Under the pieces are notes generated by a model that saw only the letters and a program-made list of their open reading frames with translations, searched no databases and was not told the DNA's origin. Shown piece after piece: positions 41,133-48,577 of a DNA stretch of 64,000 nt (position 1 is the stretch's first letter; each line of letters begins with the position of its first letter). The stretch spans positions 1 through 64,000 of the forward strand of contig JBLWYD010000008.1 in assembly GCA_048267165.1 (NCBI GenBank). The letters are read 5' to 3'. Both the position numbers and the translations under genes were made by a program. This stretch comes from PGYR01 sp048267165. Lineage in GTDB: Bacteria; Bacteroidota; Ignavibacteria; Kapaibacteriales; UBA2268.

Positions 41133-42497
41133 CTATTTTGCGATTGCTTCATCAAAGTAATCATCGCCTTTTTCACTTACTTCGCCAACTGGTCCACCAT
41201 ACTTGATAAAGTTAGCTATGTAAAGTCCAATACCAGTAGCGAACATAGTCGCACAGATAAGCATTATCACAAAGTGTATCTCTATCTCTTTTTGTACAGC
41301 TAAAAAATCCATACCGTATTTTCTTTCTAAATAAACTTGTGCTATACCAGCCACAGCCAGTGCAACAGTCATACCTAGCATACCAATATTAGAAAGCCAA
41401 AACGCATAAAGTCCAATACTATTATTGTATATTTTTCTACCTGTTAGTAGAGGCATTGAGTATGAAATCATAGCTAATACTAACATAGCATAAGCTCCCC
41501 AAAAAGCCATGTGACCGTGCATAGCAGTTACCAAAGTACCATGAGTGTACATGTTTACCTGTGGTAATGTATGTGCTGCACCGAGTAAACCTGCACCAAC
41601 GAATGACGTCAACGCACAACCAAGAGTCCAGTATAAGGCAAGCTTATTCGGGTGCTCTCGACCAGCTTTTCGGTACATGTTAATTGCAAATAATGCCATA
41701 GCAAGGAATGCCAATGGTTCTAGAACAGAGAATAAACCACCTATCATTAACCAATACTCAGGAGCACCGATATAGTAGTAGTGGTGACCTGTACCTAGTA
41801 CACCAGAAAGGAAAGTTAGACCAACGATTACGTATAACCATTTCTCTATTACTTCTCTATCCACACCAGTTAGTTTTATTAATAAGAAAGCTAGAATACC
41901 ACCCATTATAAGTTCCCATACTCCTTCTACCCAAAGGTGAACTACGTACCAACGGAAGAATGAATCAAGAGTCTGATTATCAAACCAAATCATACCTGGT
42001 AAATATAACAATGCTGCGAATAAAAGCCCCATAACTAGTACAATACCAGTAGTAGTATGCTTTTTACCATTCCACATAGTCAATATAATATTAGCTAGGA
42101 AAGTAAGCACATTAAGTACTACCAAATAGTCCAAAGGACGAGGTATTTCTAAGAATTTACGACCTTCCCACCAATTAAAGTGGAAACCAATAATAGCTGT
42201 TACACCAACCAAAATAAGCGATATAAGTTGGATATAAGCTAACTTAACTGAGAATAGTTCTCTACCAGATTCTTCTGGTATAATATAGTGTGCAGCACCC
42301 ATAAATCCAGTTAATAGCCATACTACTAATAGATTCGTGTGTGTTGCTCTAGCTGCGTTGAATGGAATCCATTCGTGTAATACGTCTAGTCCTATTCTAT
42401 CAAAACCCATGATAAACCCATAAATAATTTGCAATGTTAGCAATAGCATACATGTTGCAAAAAACCAAAAGGCTACTTTTTGTGATTCATATTTCAT
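41133..42497 (-). CDS. norB: Nitric oxide reductase large subunit NorB
   Basis: 454 residues with about twelve transmembrane helices; a heme-copper-oxidase superfamily member that reduces two NO to N2O. Heme b and FeB ligands are visible: ARATHTNLLVVWLLTGF (His), HLWVEGVWELIMGG (His plus the conserved active-site Glu), GTGHHYYYIG (two His) and THGTLVTAMHGHMAFWGAYA (His ligands). The Glu residues replacing the oxidase Tyr support a cNOR rather than an oxidase. It lies 20 bp after norC. It is not the long qNOR type, which carries a fused N-terminal NorC-like domain. Confidence 0.95.
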   Translation of the reverse strand: MKYESQKVAFWFFATCMLLLTLQIIYGFIMGFDRIGLDVLHEWIPFNAARATHTNLLVVWLLTGFMGAAHYIIPEESGRELFSVKLAYIQLISLILVGVTAIIGFHFNWWEGRKFLEIPRPLDYLVVLNVLTFLANIILTMWNGKKHTTTGIVLVMGLLFAALLYLPGMIWFDNQTLDSFFRWYVVHLWVEGVWELIMGGILAFLLIKLTGVDREVIEKWLYVIVGLTFLSGVLGTGHHYYYIGAPEYWLMIGGLFSVLEPLAFLAMALFAINMYRKAGREHPNKLALYWTLGCALTSFVGAGLLGAAHTLPQVNMYTHGTLVTAMHGHMAFWGAYAMLVLAMISYSMPLLTGRKIYNNSIGLYAFWLSNIGMLGMTVALAVAGIAQVYLERKYGMDFLAVQKEIEIHFVIMLICATMFATGIGLYIANFIKYGGPVGEVSEKGDDYFDEAIAK

Positions 42498-42517
42498 TTT
42501 TTATACCTTTAGTTTAA

Positions 42518-43213
42518 TTATTTTTGATTTGATAAAAATTCGACCATTTCCTGACGCTCAGCATCTGTAAGCGGAAGTTTAGGCATTGCTGTACCAGGCT
42601 TAACAGTCTGTGGGTCAGCTATCCATTTGTTTAGATACTCTGCGTCAAATCTACCACCGACACCATCTAATGCAGGGCCAACGTTTCCACCTGAACCACC
42701 TAATGAGTGACAAGCTGAACATAATGACCATTTGCTAGGTTTATCTCCAGCAACGGCTGTAGCACTAGTTGTAACTACATTGGCAGCAAAAGCACCCTTG
42801 TCAGGTTCTGGAGGGAATCCATTCAAATCAATCTCTCCTACCCATTTGAAAAAGGCAATCAAATCTGATTTTTCCTCTTTTGTAAAATCATATTTTACCA
42901 TCTTTCTTTCACCTGGGAACATAGCTTCTGGATCATCCATAAATACGTCAATCCAATCAGGGCCACGTCTTTCATAAACTTTAGTTAATTCAGGTGCGTA
43001 ATAAGCACCCTCACCCATTATGGTGTGGCAACCCATACAGTTATTCTCATCGAATAACAGCTTACCTCTTACTACTTCTGGGGTTAGATTCTGTGCATTC
43101 GTCTGCTTATCTACGTGGTTTACAACCGTATCGTAGGATAAATAGAAGAATACACCCGTGAAAAAGACAGTTCCCACTACGAAAAATGTCCTTGCTTGAT
43201 TCTTGGAGAGCAT
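42518..43213 (-). CDS. norC: Nitric oxide reductase subunit NorC with a second cytochrome c domain
   Basis: 231 residues from the ATG at 43213, preceded by AAAGGTG; a GTG at 43222 is too close to that site. A membrane anchor (RTFFVVGTVFFTGVFFYLSY) is followed by the classical NorC heme domain with CMGCHTIMGEGAYYAPEL (first heme) and PPEPDKG. After it, about 85 more residues contain a second site CSACHSLGGSGGNVGPALDG and a likely Met ligand in PGTAMPKL. Ordinary NorC is ~150 residues and monoheme; this one is predicted to be diheme. Electron entry to NorB would then pass through two hemes on one subunit. First gene of norCBQD. Confidence 0.93.
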   Translation of the reverse strand: MLSKNQARTFFVVGTVFFTGVFFYLSYDTVVNHVDKQTNAQNLTPEVVRGKLLFDENNCMGCHTIMGEGAYYAPELTKVYERRGPDWIDVFMDDPEAMFPGERKMVKYDFTKEEKSDLIAFFKWVGEIDLNGFPPEPDKGAFAANVVTTSATAVAGDKPSKWSLCSACHSLGGSGGNVGPALDGVGGRFDAEYLNKWIADPQTVKPGTAMPKLPLTDAERQEMVEFLSNQK

Positions 43214-43255
43214 ACTAAACACCTTTATTTAATAAATAATGATTTTATTATTGAA

Positions 43256-43263
43256 CAAAAATA
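43256..43263 (-). promoter_or_regulatory. TAnnTTTG-like promoter element for norCBQD
   Basis: On the minus strand TATTTTTG lies 42 bases before the norC ATG. No FNR/NNR-type palindrome was found near it by eye. Confidence 0.35.
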
Positions 43264-43368
43264 GAAAATATATTTTAAATAAAAGAATAAAAGACAGTAT
43301 TATCCTTAATAAATTTACAATTTAATCCTCAACTAAGCGTTGTTGCCCGATTTACTAACGCAATTCGG

Positions 43369-44340
43369 CTATCTATCTTTTTTTAATATTTCTTCAATGT
43401 TGGAAAGTATTTCTGCACTTCTCACAATTGGTTGGTCATCGAATAGCAATTCGAAGTTAGAAGCAATGATTTCTTCAGGATGGATTATATACTGTGTGTT
43501 CGAACCTATTTGTTCGAAAAACCCAGTGATTTCATTGATTAGTAGTATTTTTTCTTTCCCATTTTCTACGAATAGTTCCATTTTATTATCACTATTCTTT
43601 ATTAATTTCAGAAAGCCAACTCTCATGTAGTCGAACATCATACCACCACTATACTCTCTTTCAGAATATAGAACCATAGCACATAATTCTTCTTTTCCAT
43701 TAGTATCTTTAAGATTAATATAAGCATCTATATTTGGCGCATCAGGATTAGAGAGAGTGAAGTTCTTCAAGTCAGTTGTGATTTCTATTTTGTTGCATGT
43801 AGTGAAACCGATAACTGAGTATAGTTCCGAACGGAGCTGCGGATTATATCTAGAAATAACGTGGAATAGTTCGTGGGCAATAACATTCTTGATTTCGGAT
43901 TTATGCATTTGTAATACATCTTTACTGAGAACTATATAATTCAGACGAGTATAGCCACCAGCGCCTTTGTTCTCATCCATAGTAGTTTTGATGAAAGCGA
44001 TTTGCTCAGGTAAAATGAAGTTGAACCCTAGCTTAGTGGCTCTTTCAGAAATATCTTTCGTAAGTGAATCGAGTGTAAACCTCTCGTCTTCTTCCCAATC
44101 TAGAACTTGCTCTTGAGTAAATGCATTCAGATTCTCAATATTGGGTTCACCAATATGTACACGAAGCTCCAAATCAAACTTAGATAACGAACGCGAATAA
44201 TCATCATCCTGTACTATCAACTCTCTTCCTTCCTGAGCAGTAACGAATTTTGAAACTGAGTATATATCTTTAGAAAATACATTACCGAATGCTAAAACTA
44301 GTGTTAGAATTAAGAGAAATGGAAGCTTAATATTTTTCAT
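43369..44340 (-). CDS. Exported HExxH zincin-like hypothetical protein
   Basis: 323 residues from the ATG at 44340, where a signal peptide begins (KLPFLLILTLVLAFGNVFS); the open frame extends upstream to 44496 without signal character. The key motif is HELFH in KNVIAHELFHVISRYNPQ, the HExxH zinc site of many metallopeptidases, about midway through the protein. A third ligand is not obvious. The C-terminal part (LLINEITGFFEQIGSNTQYI, then HPEEIIASNFELLF) is unassigned. It is likely periplasmic or secreted. It is monocistronic, downstream of a pair of palindromes, next to the nor operon on the same strand. Confidence 0.72.
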   Translation of the reverse strand: MKNIKLPFLLILTLVLAFGNVFSKDIYSVSKFVTAQEGRELIVQDDDYSRSLSKFDLELRVHIGEPNIENLNAFTQEQVLDWEEDERFTLDSLTKDISERATKLGFNFILPEQIAFIKTTMDENKGAGGYTRLNYIVLSKDVLQMHKSEIKNVIAHELFHVISRYNPQLRSELYSVIGFTTCNKIEITTDLKNFTLSNPDAPNIDAYINLKDTNGKEELCAMVLYSEREYSGGMMFDYMRVGFLKLIKNSDNKMELFVENGKEKILLINEITGFFEQIGSNTQYIIHPEEIIASNFELLFDDQPIVRSAEILSNIEEILKKDR

Positions 44341-44706
44341 ATAAATAGAAGATTTGATTATTATTATTTTCTTAAATCTAATAAAAAAATCTGATTTATT
44401 TATATCAATTAAGCTTATGCGGTGAATAAAATAGCTATTCTCCGCATAAATTAGGTCGATTAACTTGTTTTTGCGGTGAATAAACTGGCTAATCACCGCA
44501 AATATTATGTCGAATAGCTAGAGAATATTCTGGAAATGACTTATTTACAATTGTATTAATTAGATTTGATAGAAAAAGGTATATTAGTGCAAGGTAATTC
44601 TGGTGGAAGAAGTACTAGTTATGAGCTTAAGGGATGAGTAAAGGAATACTGCATAAATTTATAAGTTATTAGCTTTATATTTATCGTGACTTATTTCCAT
44701 AAATCA
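44341..44706. repeat. Intergenic region with two tandem palindromic repeats
   Basis: Two copies of a ~54-bp unit. TGCGG-TGAATA...TATTC-TCCGCA (44418-44446) and TGCGGTGA...TCACCGCA (44472-44500) share TGCGGTGAATAAA at the left arm and are each followed by a TAxATTAxGTCGA-type segment. The rest of the 366 bp is AT-rich without other visible features. The units lie upstream of the HExxH gene in its reading direction and could be an operator or a REP-type pair. Confidence 0.6.
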
Positions 44707-45138
44707 CTATAATGGTCTGCAGAATATAGTAATTATAGAATCTTTTTTCAAACTTATAAAGAAATAAAGGAATTTATTCTTTAACCTTGGACTGCTATCT
44801 TCATATTCAACTAGAAAATAACCACCCTCGAATGAGTATGCACCTGATTTAAGCCCATTTCTTCTATTATAGCTATGAAGACTATCCATTTTAAAACCTA
44901 AGTCTTCAAATTTCTGATGTTCCATTATCAATTTTTTAGTATTGTTATAGTATTCTTCATCTACAACAATGTTTATTGTCTGCAAATAATCTCCAAAAGC
45001 AGTGTCTTGTAATACATTATAACTCTTAGGCGACTTCAAAGGTAAAAATTCAGTCATCTCATCTACACTATATCTAGTTTGACAAGATATTAAGAGCATA
45101 ATTAGTATTATTACTAGTATTTTAATGATTTTATTCAA
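44707..45138 (-). CDS. Small hypothetical lipoprotein
   Basis: 143 residues. Lipoprotein signal: a basic start, hydrophobic ILVIILIMLLIS and the lipobox cysteine in LLISCQTR. The mature part is acidic and aromatic (EMTEFLPLKSPKSYNVLQDT, MDSLHSYNRRNGLKSGAYSF) and shows no known motif. It is followed upstream on the same strand by two small immunity-like genes, but the spacing (15 bp to the 71-residue gene) allows co-transcription. The function is unknown. Confidence 0.62.
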   Translation of the reverse strand: MNKIIKILVIILIMLLISCQTRYSVDEMTEFLPLKSPKSYNVLQDTAFGDYLQTINIVVDEEYYNNTKKLIMEHQKFEDLGFKMDSLHSYNRRNGLKSGAYSFEGGYFLVEYEDSSPRLKNKFLYFFISLKKDSIITIFCRPL

Positions 45139-45153
45139 TTGTTACATTACAAA

Positions 45154-45369
45154 TTATTGTTTTTCCCATATAGAATAAGGAACTCCAAATTCTTCAGAAG
45201 CTTGTGATTTACATTGATCTAATGTGTCTTGATGATGATCATATAAATCTTTACCATCCTTATAAACGATTAAATACCAAGAAGCGCTTCGTAAATCTTC
45301 AACGATTTCAAAATCATATTCTTCTGTTTTTGCCTTGTACAGCTCACTTTTTCTATTTCCATTACTCAT
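45154..45369 (-). CDS. Small conserved-looking cytoplasmic protein, possibly immunity related
   Basis: 71 residues. AGAGGA stands 7 bases before the ATG, which supports the start. The segment YDFEIVEDLRSASWYLIVYK followed by DGKDLYDHHQDTLDQCKSQA and FGVPYSIWEK looks like a family of short proteins I have seen near polymorphic-toxin immunity genes, but I cannot name it with certainty. It lies between the lipoprotein gene and an Imm40-like gene. No cognate toxin gene is visible. Confidence 0.6.
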   Translation of the reverse strand: MSNGNRKSELYKAKTEEYDFEIVEDLRSASWYLIVYKDGKDLYDHHQDTLDQCKSQASEEFGVPYSIWEKQ

Positions 45370-45446
45370 GGTTTTCCTCTAAAATAAATTCTAGCAATAG
45401 GATTAAAGGCTGAACAGTAAATGACAGAACTTGCCAAACTCTTTCA

Positions 45447-45821
45447 TTATTCAATTACAAATACTATATAACATTTCTTATTAAGTCTTTCTGCTGTTTT
45501 ACTGGCATTAGATATTCCCTCTTTTGCTAAGATGTAACTTCTTTGCAGATAATCTTCTCTGCTTTCGTTATCATCCTGATCACAATACCAATTCAAATAA
45601 AGGTACCTATCTCCCCACAATTGATATGCAATGATAAGTTCATTATTTTCTTCTGATATAATATCACCGCCTAGTATTGCTACTCTGCTACTTCTCAATA
45701 ATTCCAATGATTGTAAAGCATCACTAACTGTTAATGCCATTTTATCACTACCATGATAGAATTCGGATAATTGTTTTCCTTTTTCTTTAAGAAAATCTAA
45801 ATATGTGGATATGCTTTTCAT
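45447..45821 (-). CDS. Imm40-like immunity-type protein
   Basis: 124 residues, cytoplasmic. The centre (ALQSLELLRSSRVAILGGDI, then YLNWYCDQDD and a C-terminal YIVFVIE strand) resembles Imm40-family immunity proteins, which neutralise polymorphic toxins. This is motif recollection, not a search. A good ribosome site AGGATGG precedes the start. No toxin gene of Rhs/WapA or T9SS-toxin type is adjacent, so it would be an orphan immunity gene, as is common for defence against toxins of competitors. It is the first of three small genes on this strand. Confidence 0.55.
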   Translation of the reverse strand: MKSISTYLDFLKEKGKQLSEFYHGSDKMALTVSDALQSLELLRSSRVAILGGDIISEENNELIIAYQLWGDRYLYLNWYCDQDDNESREDYLQRSYILAKEGISNASKTAERLNKKCYIVFVIE

Positions 45822-45851
45822 ATACCATCCTACTTTGATAATTGTTTATAC

Positions 45852-45897
45852 AAAAAAAAGAATGCCTTGCCAACGGGGGGAAGTGTCGGCAAGGCAT
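45852..45897 (-). terminator. Terminator after tRNA-Gly (minus strand)
   Basis: Read on the minus strand: ATGCCTTGCC and GGCAAGGCAT form a 10-bp stem with a 16-base loop, followed by CTTTTTTTT-like sequence. It ends the tRNA transcript. Confidence 0.85.
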
Positions 45898-45931
45898 GCA
45901 GCATAAAAGGAAATTACGACAGATGTCGTAG

Positions 45932-46004
45932 AGCAAGAGACGAGATTCGAACTCGCGACCCCAACCTTGGCAAGGTTGTGCTCTACCAGCTGAGCTACTC
46001 CTGC
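45932..46004 (-). tRNA. tRNA-Gly(GCC)
   Basis: 73 bases folding as a normal cloverleaf: acceptor GCAGGAG with CTCTTGC (one G-T), D-stem GCTC/GAGC, anticodon stem CAACC/GGTTG with loop TTGCCAA (anticodon GCC), T-stem GCGAG/CTCGT with loop TTCGAAT, discriminator T. The 3' CCA is not encoded. It lies 13 bp after lipB on the same strand, so it may be read through from the lipB operon or have its own promoter in that operon's end. Confidence 0.97.
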
Positions 46005-46017
46005 TTTTCGATATAAT

Positions 46018-46647
46018 TTAGAATAGTTCTGTGAACTTTTCGATAACTATATTCTTGATATTATTCATATCAACATCTGTGCCAATTTCGTTCTTTATAG
46101 AAGTTACTTCTTTATCGTCAATCCCACAAGGAACAATATAGTCAAAATCTTTTACATTGTTGCAAACATTAAGAGCAAATCCGTGCGAAGTTACCCATCG
46201 GGAGCAATGCAGCCCTATAGCGCAGATTTTACGCTGGTTCTCTACCCATACCCCAGTTAGCCCATCTACTCGGCTAGAGGTGATGCCTAGCTCGGCTACT
46301 GTATTGATGATTGCTTCTTCTATTTCGCGTAAGAACCAATGCAAATCGGGTTTGAAATCATTGAGATTGAAGATTGGATAACCAACAAGTTGGTTTTCAT
46401 TGTGGAGGGTTACGTCTCCCCCACGGTTTATGTCTATTACATTTATATTACGGCTGTCGTATTCTTCTCTAGGTAATACCAGATTGTCGTAGCTCGAATT
46501 TCTGCCCATAGTGATGACTAGTGGGTGACTGCAGAGAACTAGAGCTGACTTTTGTTCTCCATTCTGAATAGCTGTGACTAGCTCTTTTTGTTTATCCCAC
46601 GCCTCTTGGAAGTCAATCAGACCCCAGTCTTGTACTTCAAAATTCAT
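46018..46647 (-). CDS. lipB: Octanoyltransferase
   Basis: 209 residues, normal for LipB. It transfers octanoate from acyl carrier protein to lipoyl domains in lipoate synthesis. The motif GGDVTLHNENQLVGYPIF, the catalytic lysine in QRKICAIGLHCSRW and the catalytic cysteine in IVPCGIDD are present, as is TSHGFALNV. Its start directly follows the stop of the VWA gene without a spacer, so it is the last gene of the moxR/Bat operon here. lipA is not in the window. Confidence 0.95.
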   Translation of the reverse strand: MNFEVQDWGLIDFQEAWDKQKELVTAIQNGEQKSALVLCSHPLVITMGRNSSYDNLVLPREEYDSRNINVIDINRGGDVTLHNENQLVGYPIFNLNDFKPDLHWFLREIEEAIINTVAELGITSSRVDGLTGVWVENQRKICAIGLHCSRWVTSHGFALNVCNNVKDFDYIVPCGIDDKEVTSIKNEIGTDVDMNNIKNIVIEKFTELF

Positions 46648-47640
46648 CTATGGCAGTTTCCTGAATATAGTAAATCTCAATAGCATCTCGAAGAATAACA
46701 ATGCCAGTGCAGCCATAGCGAATGGATAGTACATTTCTGTATGATTACTGAAGTAAGCCACATCGACTTTCGTTTTTTCTAGCTCATCTATTTGCTTATA
46801 TATATCCGAAAGCGATTTAGTATTAGTCGCTCTGAAGTACTTGCCATCAGTTATATCAGCTATTTTTGTCAGGAGTGCTTCGTTTATTTTCACTTCTATG
46901 TATTGGCTACGCATTCCGAATGGCGTTTTAACGGGATATTTCGCTTTTCCTTTAGTACCAACAGCTATTGTATATACTCTAATACCGAAAGTCTTAGCAA
47001 TCTCAGCAGCAGTCTCTGGTGAAACTGAGCCAGCATTATTATCCCCGTCAGTAAGCAATATCACAACTCTGCTCTTTGCTTCACTTTCTTTCAAACGTGA
47101 AACAGAAGTTGCCAAACCCATACCTATAGCAGTACCGTCTTGCACCATTCCAGTTTCTAGTTTATCCAATAATTCTTTGAGAATAGTATGGTCAACAGTG
47201 ATAGGGCTCTGAGTGAAACTCTGTCCTGCGAACACGACTAGCCCGATTCTATCATTTGGGCGATTATCTATGAAATCTTCAGCCGTTTTCTTGGCAGCTT
47301 TTATTCTATTGGGTTGCAAATCTTCCGCTAGCATCGAAGTAGAAACGTCCAATGCAAGGACTATGTCAATCCCTTCAGTAGTTACTTTCTCCTCTCCCGA
47401 AGTAGTTTGAGGACGTGCAAGCACAATAGCGATTAATCCAATTACAATTAGTCGTATGAAAAAAGGTAAATCTCTTAGCCGAATTTTCCAGTTCTTCGTT
47501 CCTTCGAATGGCTTAGTATCCGAATAGTTAAGTGTTGTTTTTCTCTTATTAGATACGAATATCTTATATAAAATAAGAATAGGAATAATAGCTAATACCC
47601 AAAAATATTCAGGATTTGCAAAATCTACATTATTGAACAT
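46648..47640 (-). CDS. VWA-domain membrane protein (BatA-like)
   Basis: 330 residues. Two N-terminal membrane segments (EYFWVLAIIPILILYKIFV and FIRLIVIGLIAIVLARP) flank a short cytoplasmic linker. Residues ~90-290 are a von Willebrand A domain with MIDAS DVSTS in IVLALDVSTSMLAEDLQ and VVILLTDGDNNAGS, and the C-terminus has another membrane helix (FAMAALALLFFEMLLRF). This is the BatA/BatB (aerotolerance) architecture of Bacteroidota. It probably assembles with the MoxR ATPase and DUF58 protein in an envelope chaperone complex. Overlaps the upstream BatD-like gene by 11 bp. Confidence 0.9.
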   Translation of the reverse strand: MFNNVDFANPEYFWVLAIIPILILYKIFVSNKRKTTLNYSDTKPFEGTKNWKIRLRDLPFFIRLIVIGLIAIVLARPQTTSGEEKVTTEGIDIVLALDVSTSMLAEDLQPNRIKAAKKTAEDFIDNRPNDRIGLVVFAGQSFTQSPITVDHTILKELLDKLETGMVQDGTAIGMGLATSVSRLKESEAKSRVVILLTDGDNNAGSVSPETAAEIAKTFGIRVYTIAVGTKGKAKYPVKTPFGMRSQYIEVKINEALLTKIADITDGKYFRATNTKSLSDIYKQIDELEKTKVDVAYFSNHTEMYYPFAMAALALLFFEMLLRFTIFRKLP

Positions 47641-48577
47641 TTTCGCCTCCCTCTATTTTGTCACTTAGTGGTTTTCCTTTCTCTACTAAATCAAATGCAT
47701 ATTTCAGAGATTGAGTATTATTCTCAGGTAATGGATTTGCTTTTGCAAATTTCGATAAATCAGAATATCTCGATATATATTCGAGCATAGTTACGCTTTC
47801 ATTATCGAATAGTGTTTTGCCTTGCAATGCTTCTATTAGCTCGTGGCTAGTTAGTTCTTTCGTTTTTATAATATATATTCTATAATAGTATATACGCAAG
47901 ACATCGGTGATTTCAGTGTAGTACTTTTTGAAATATCCGCTTTGCCATAATCGTTCTTGTTCTATTCTTCTAAGCGATTCCATAGCCAATATATAAGGTG
48001 GAATACTTGGGTCATATTCAATTTCTTCTTTCTCTTCTTTACCTTTTCTTTTCTTGAAATAATAGATTAGCGACGCTACAATTAGTAGGAATAGTACAAT
48101 ACCTCCAATCCAATAAAGCATTGAATTATCAGAATAGTTGATATTGAAAATACCTTTTATATCTTTGATTGCGAGAGTTGTATCAACTGCAGGAGAGCCG
48201 AAGTTAAGCACTAGCGAATCTGAGTAAAGTGTATCTACTGCTCCATCTTTCTCGAAGAGCATAGCCATACGAGGTATCACAAAGCGACCTGAATCATACG
48301 CAGAAACTGTGAACCTTTTGGATAGCCCGAATGATTTACCATTCTTGACTGTGTCAACTCTTGTCTCCTCTAATAGCTCTAATCCTTCAATCTCACTAGC
48401 ATCGAAAATCGGGAATACAACTTCTTTTTTCTCTGAGGATAGATACTGTAGATTTAGTGTTACCCAATCGCCAATCATCACATTGTTAGTATCCGAAGAT
48501 AAGACCAATGATTGTGAATTGGAAACTGAAATAAAACTAAAAAATAAAAATACTGTAATTAAAAACTTAATCTTCAT
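47630..48577 (-). CDS. BatD/DUF4381-like membrane-anchored protein of the moxR operon
   Basis: 315 residues. A signal peptide (FLITVFLFFSFISVSNS) is followed by a periplasmic beta-rich domain (VMIGDWVTLNLQYLSSEKKE) and one transmembrane helix (MLYWIGGIVLFLLIVASLIY). The cytoplasmic tail (about 190-315) contains LWQSGYFKKYYTEITDVLRI and TKELTSHELIEAL, features of the BatD-like/DUF4381 partners of VWA proteins. No enzymatic motif is seen. Its start overlaps the stop of the T9SS gene by 4 bp and its end overlaps the VWA gene by 11 bp. Confidence 0.75.
   Translation of the reverse strand: MKIKFLITVFLFFSFISVSNSQSLVLSSDTNNVMIGDWVTLNLQYLSSEKKEVVFPIFDASEIEGLELLEETRVDTVKNGKSFGLSKRFTVSAYDSGRFVIPRMAMLFEKDGAVDTLYSDSLVLNFGSPAVDTTLAIKDIKGIFNINYSDNSMLYWIGGIVLFLLIVASLIYYFKKRKGKEEKEEIEYDPSIPPYILAMESLRRIEQERLWQSGYFKKYYTEITDVLRIYYYRIYIIKTKELTSHELIEALQGKTLFDNESVTMLEYISRYSDLSKFAKANPLPENNTQSLKYAFDLVEKGKPLSDKIEGGENVQ

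Noticed and set aside
46841..47212. 123-codon plus-strand frame inside the VWA gene
   Set aside because: Antisense shadow of a well-supported gene.
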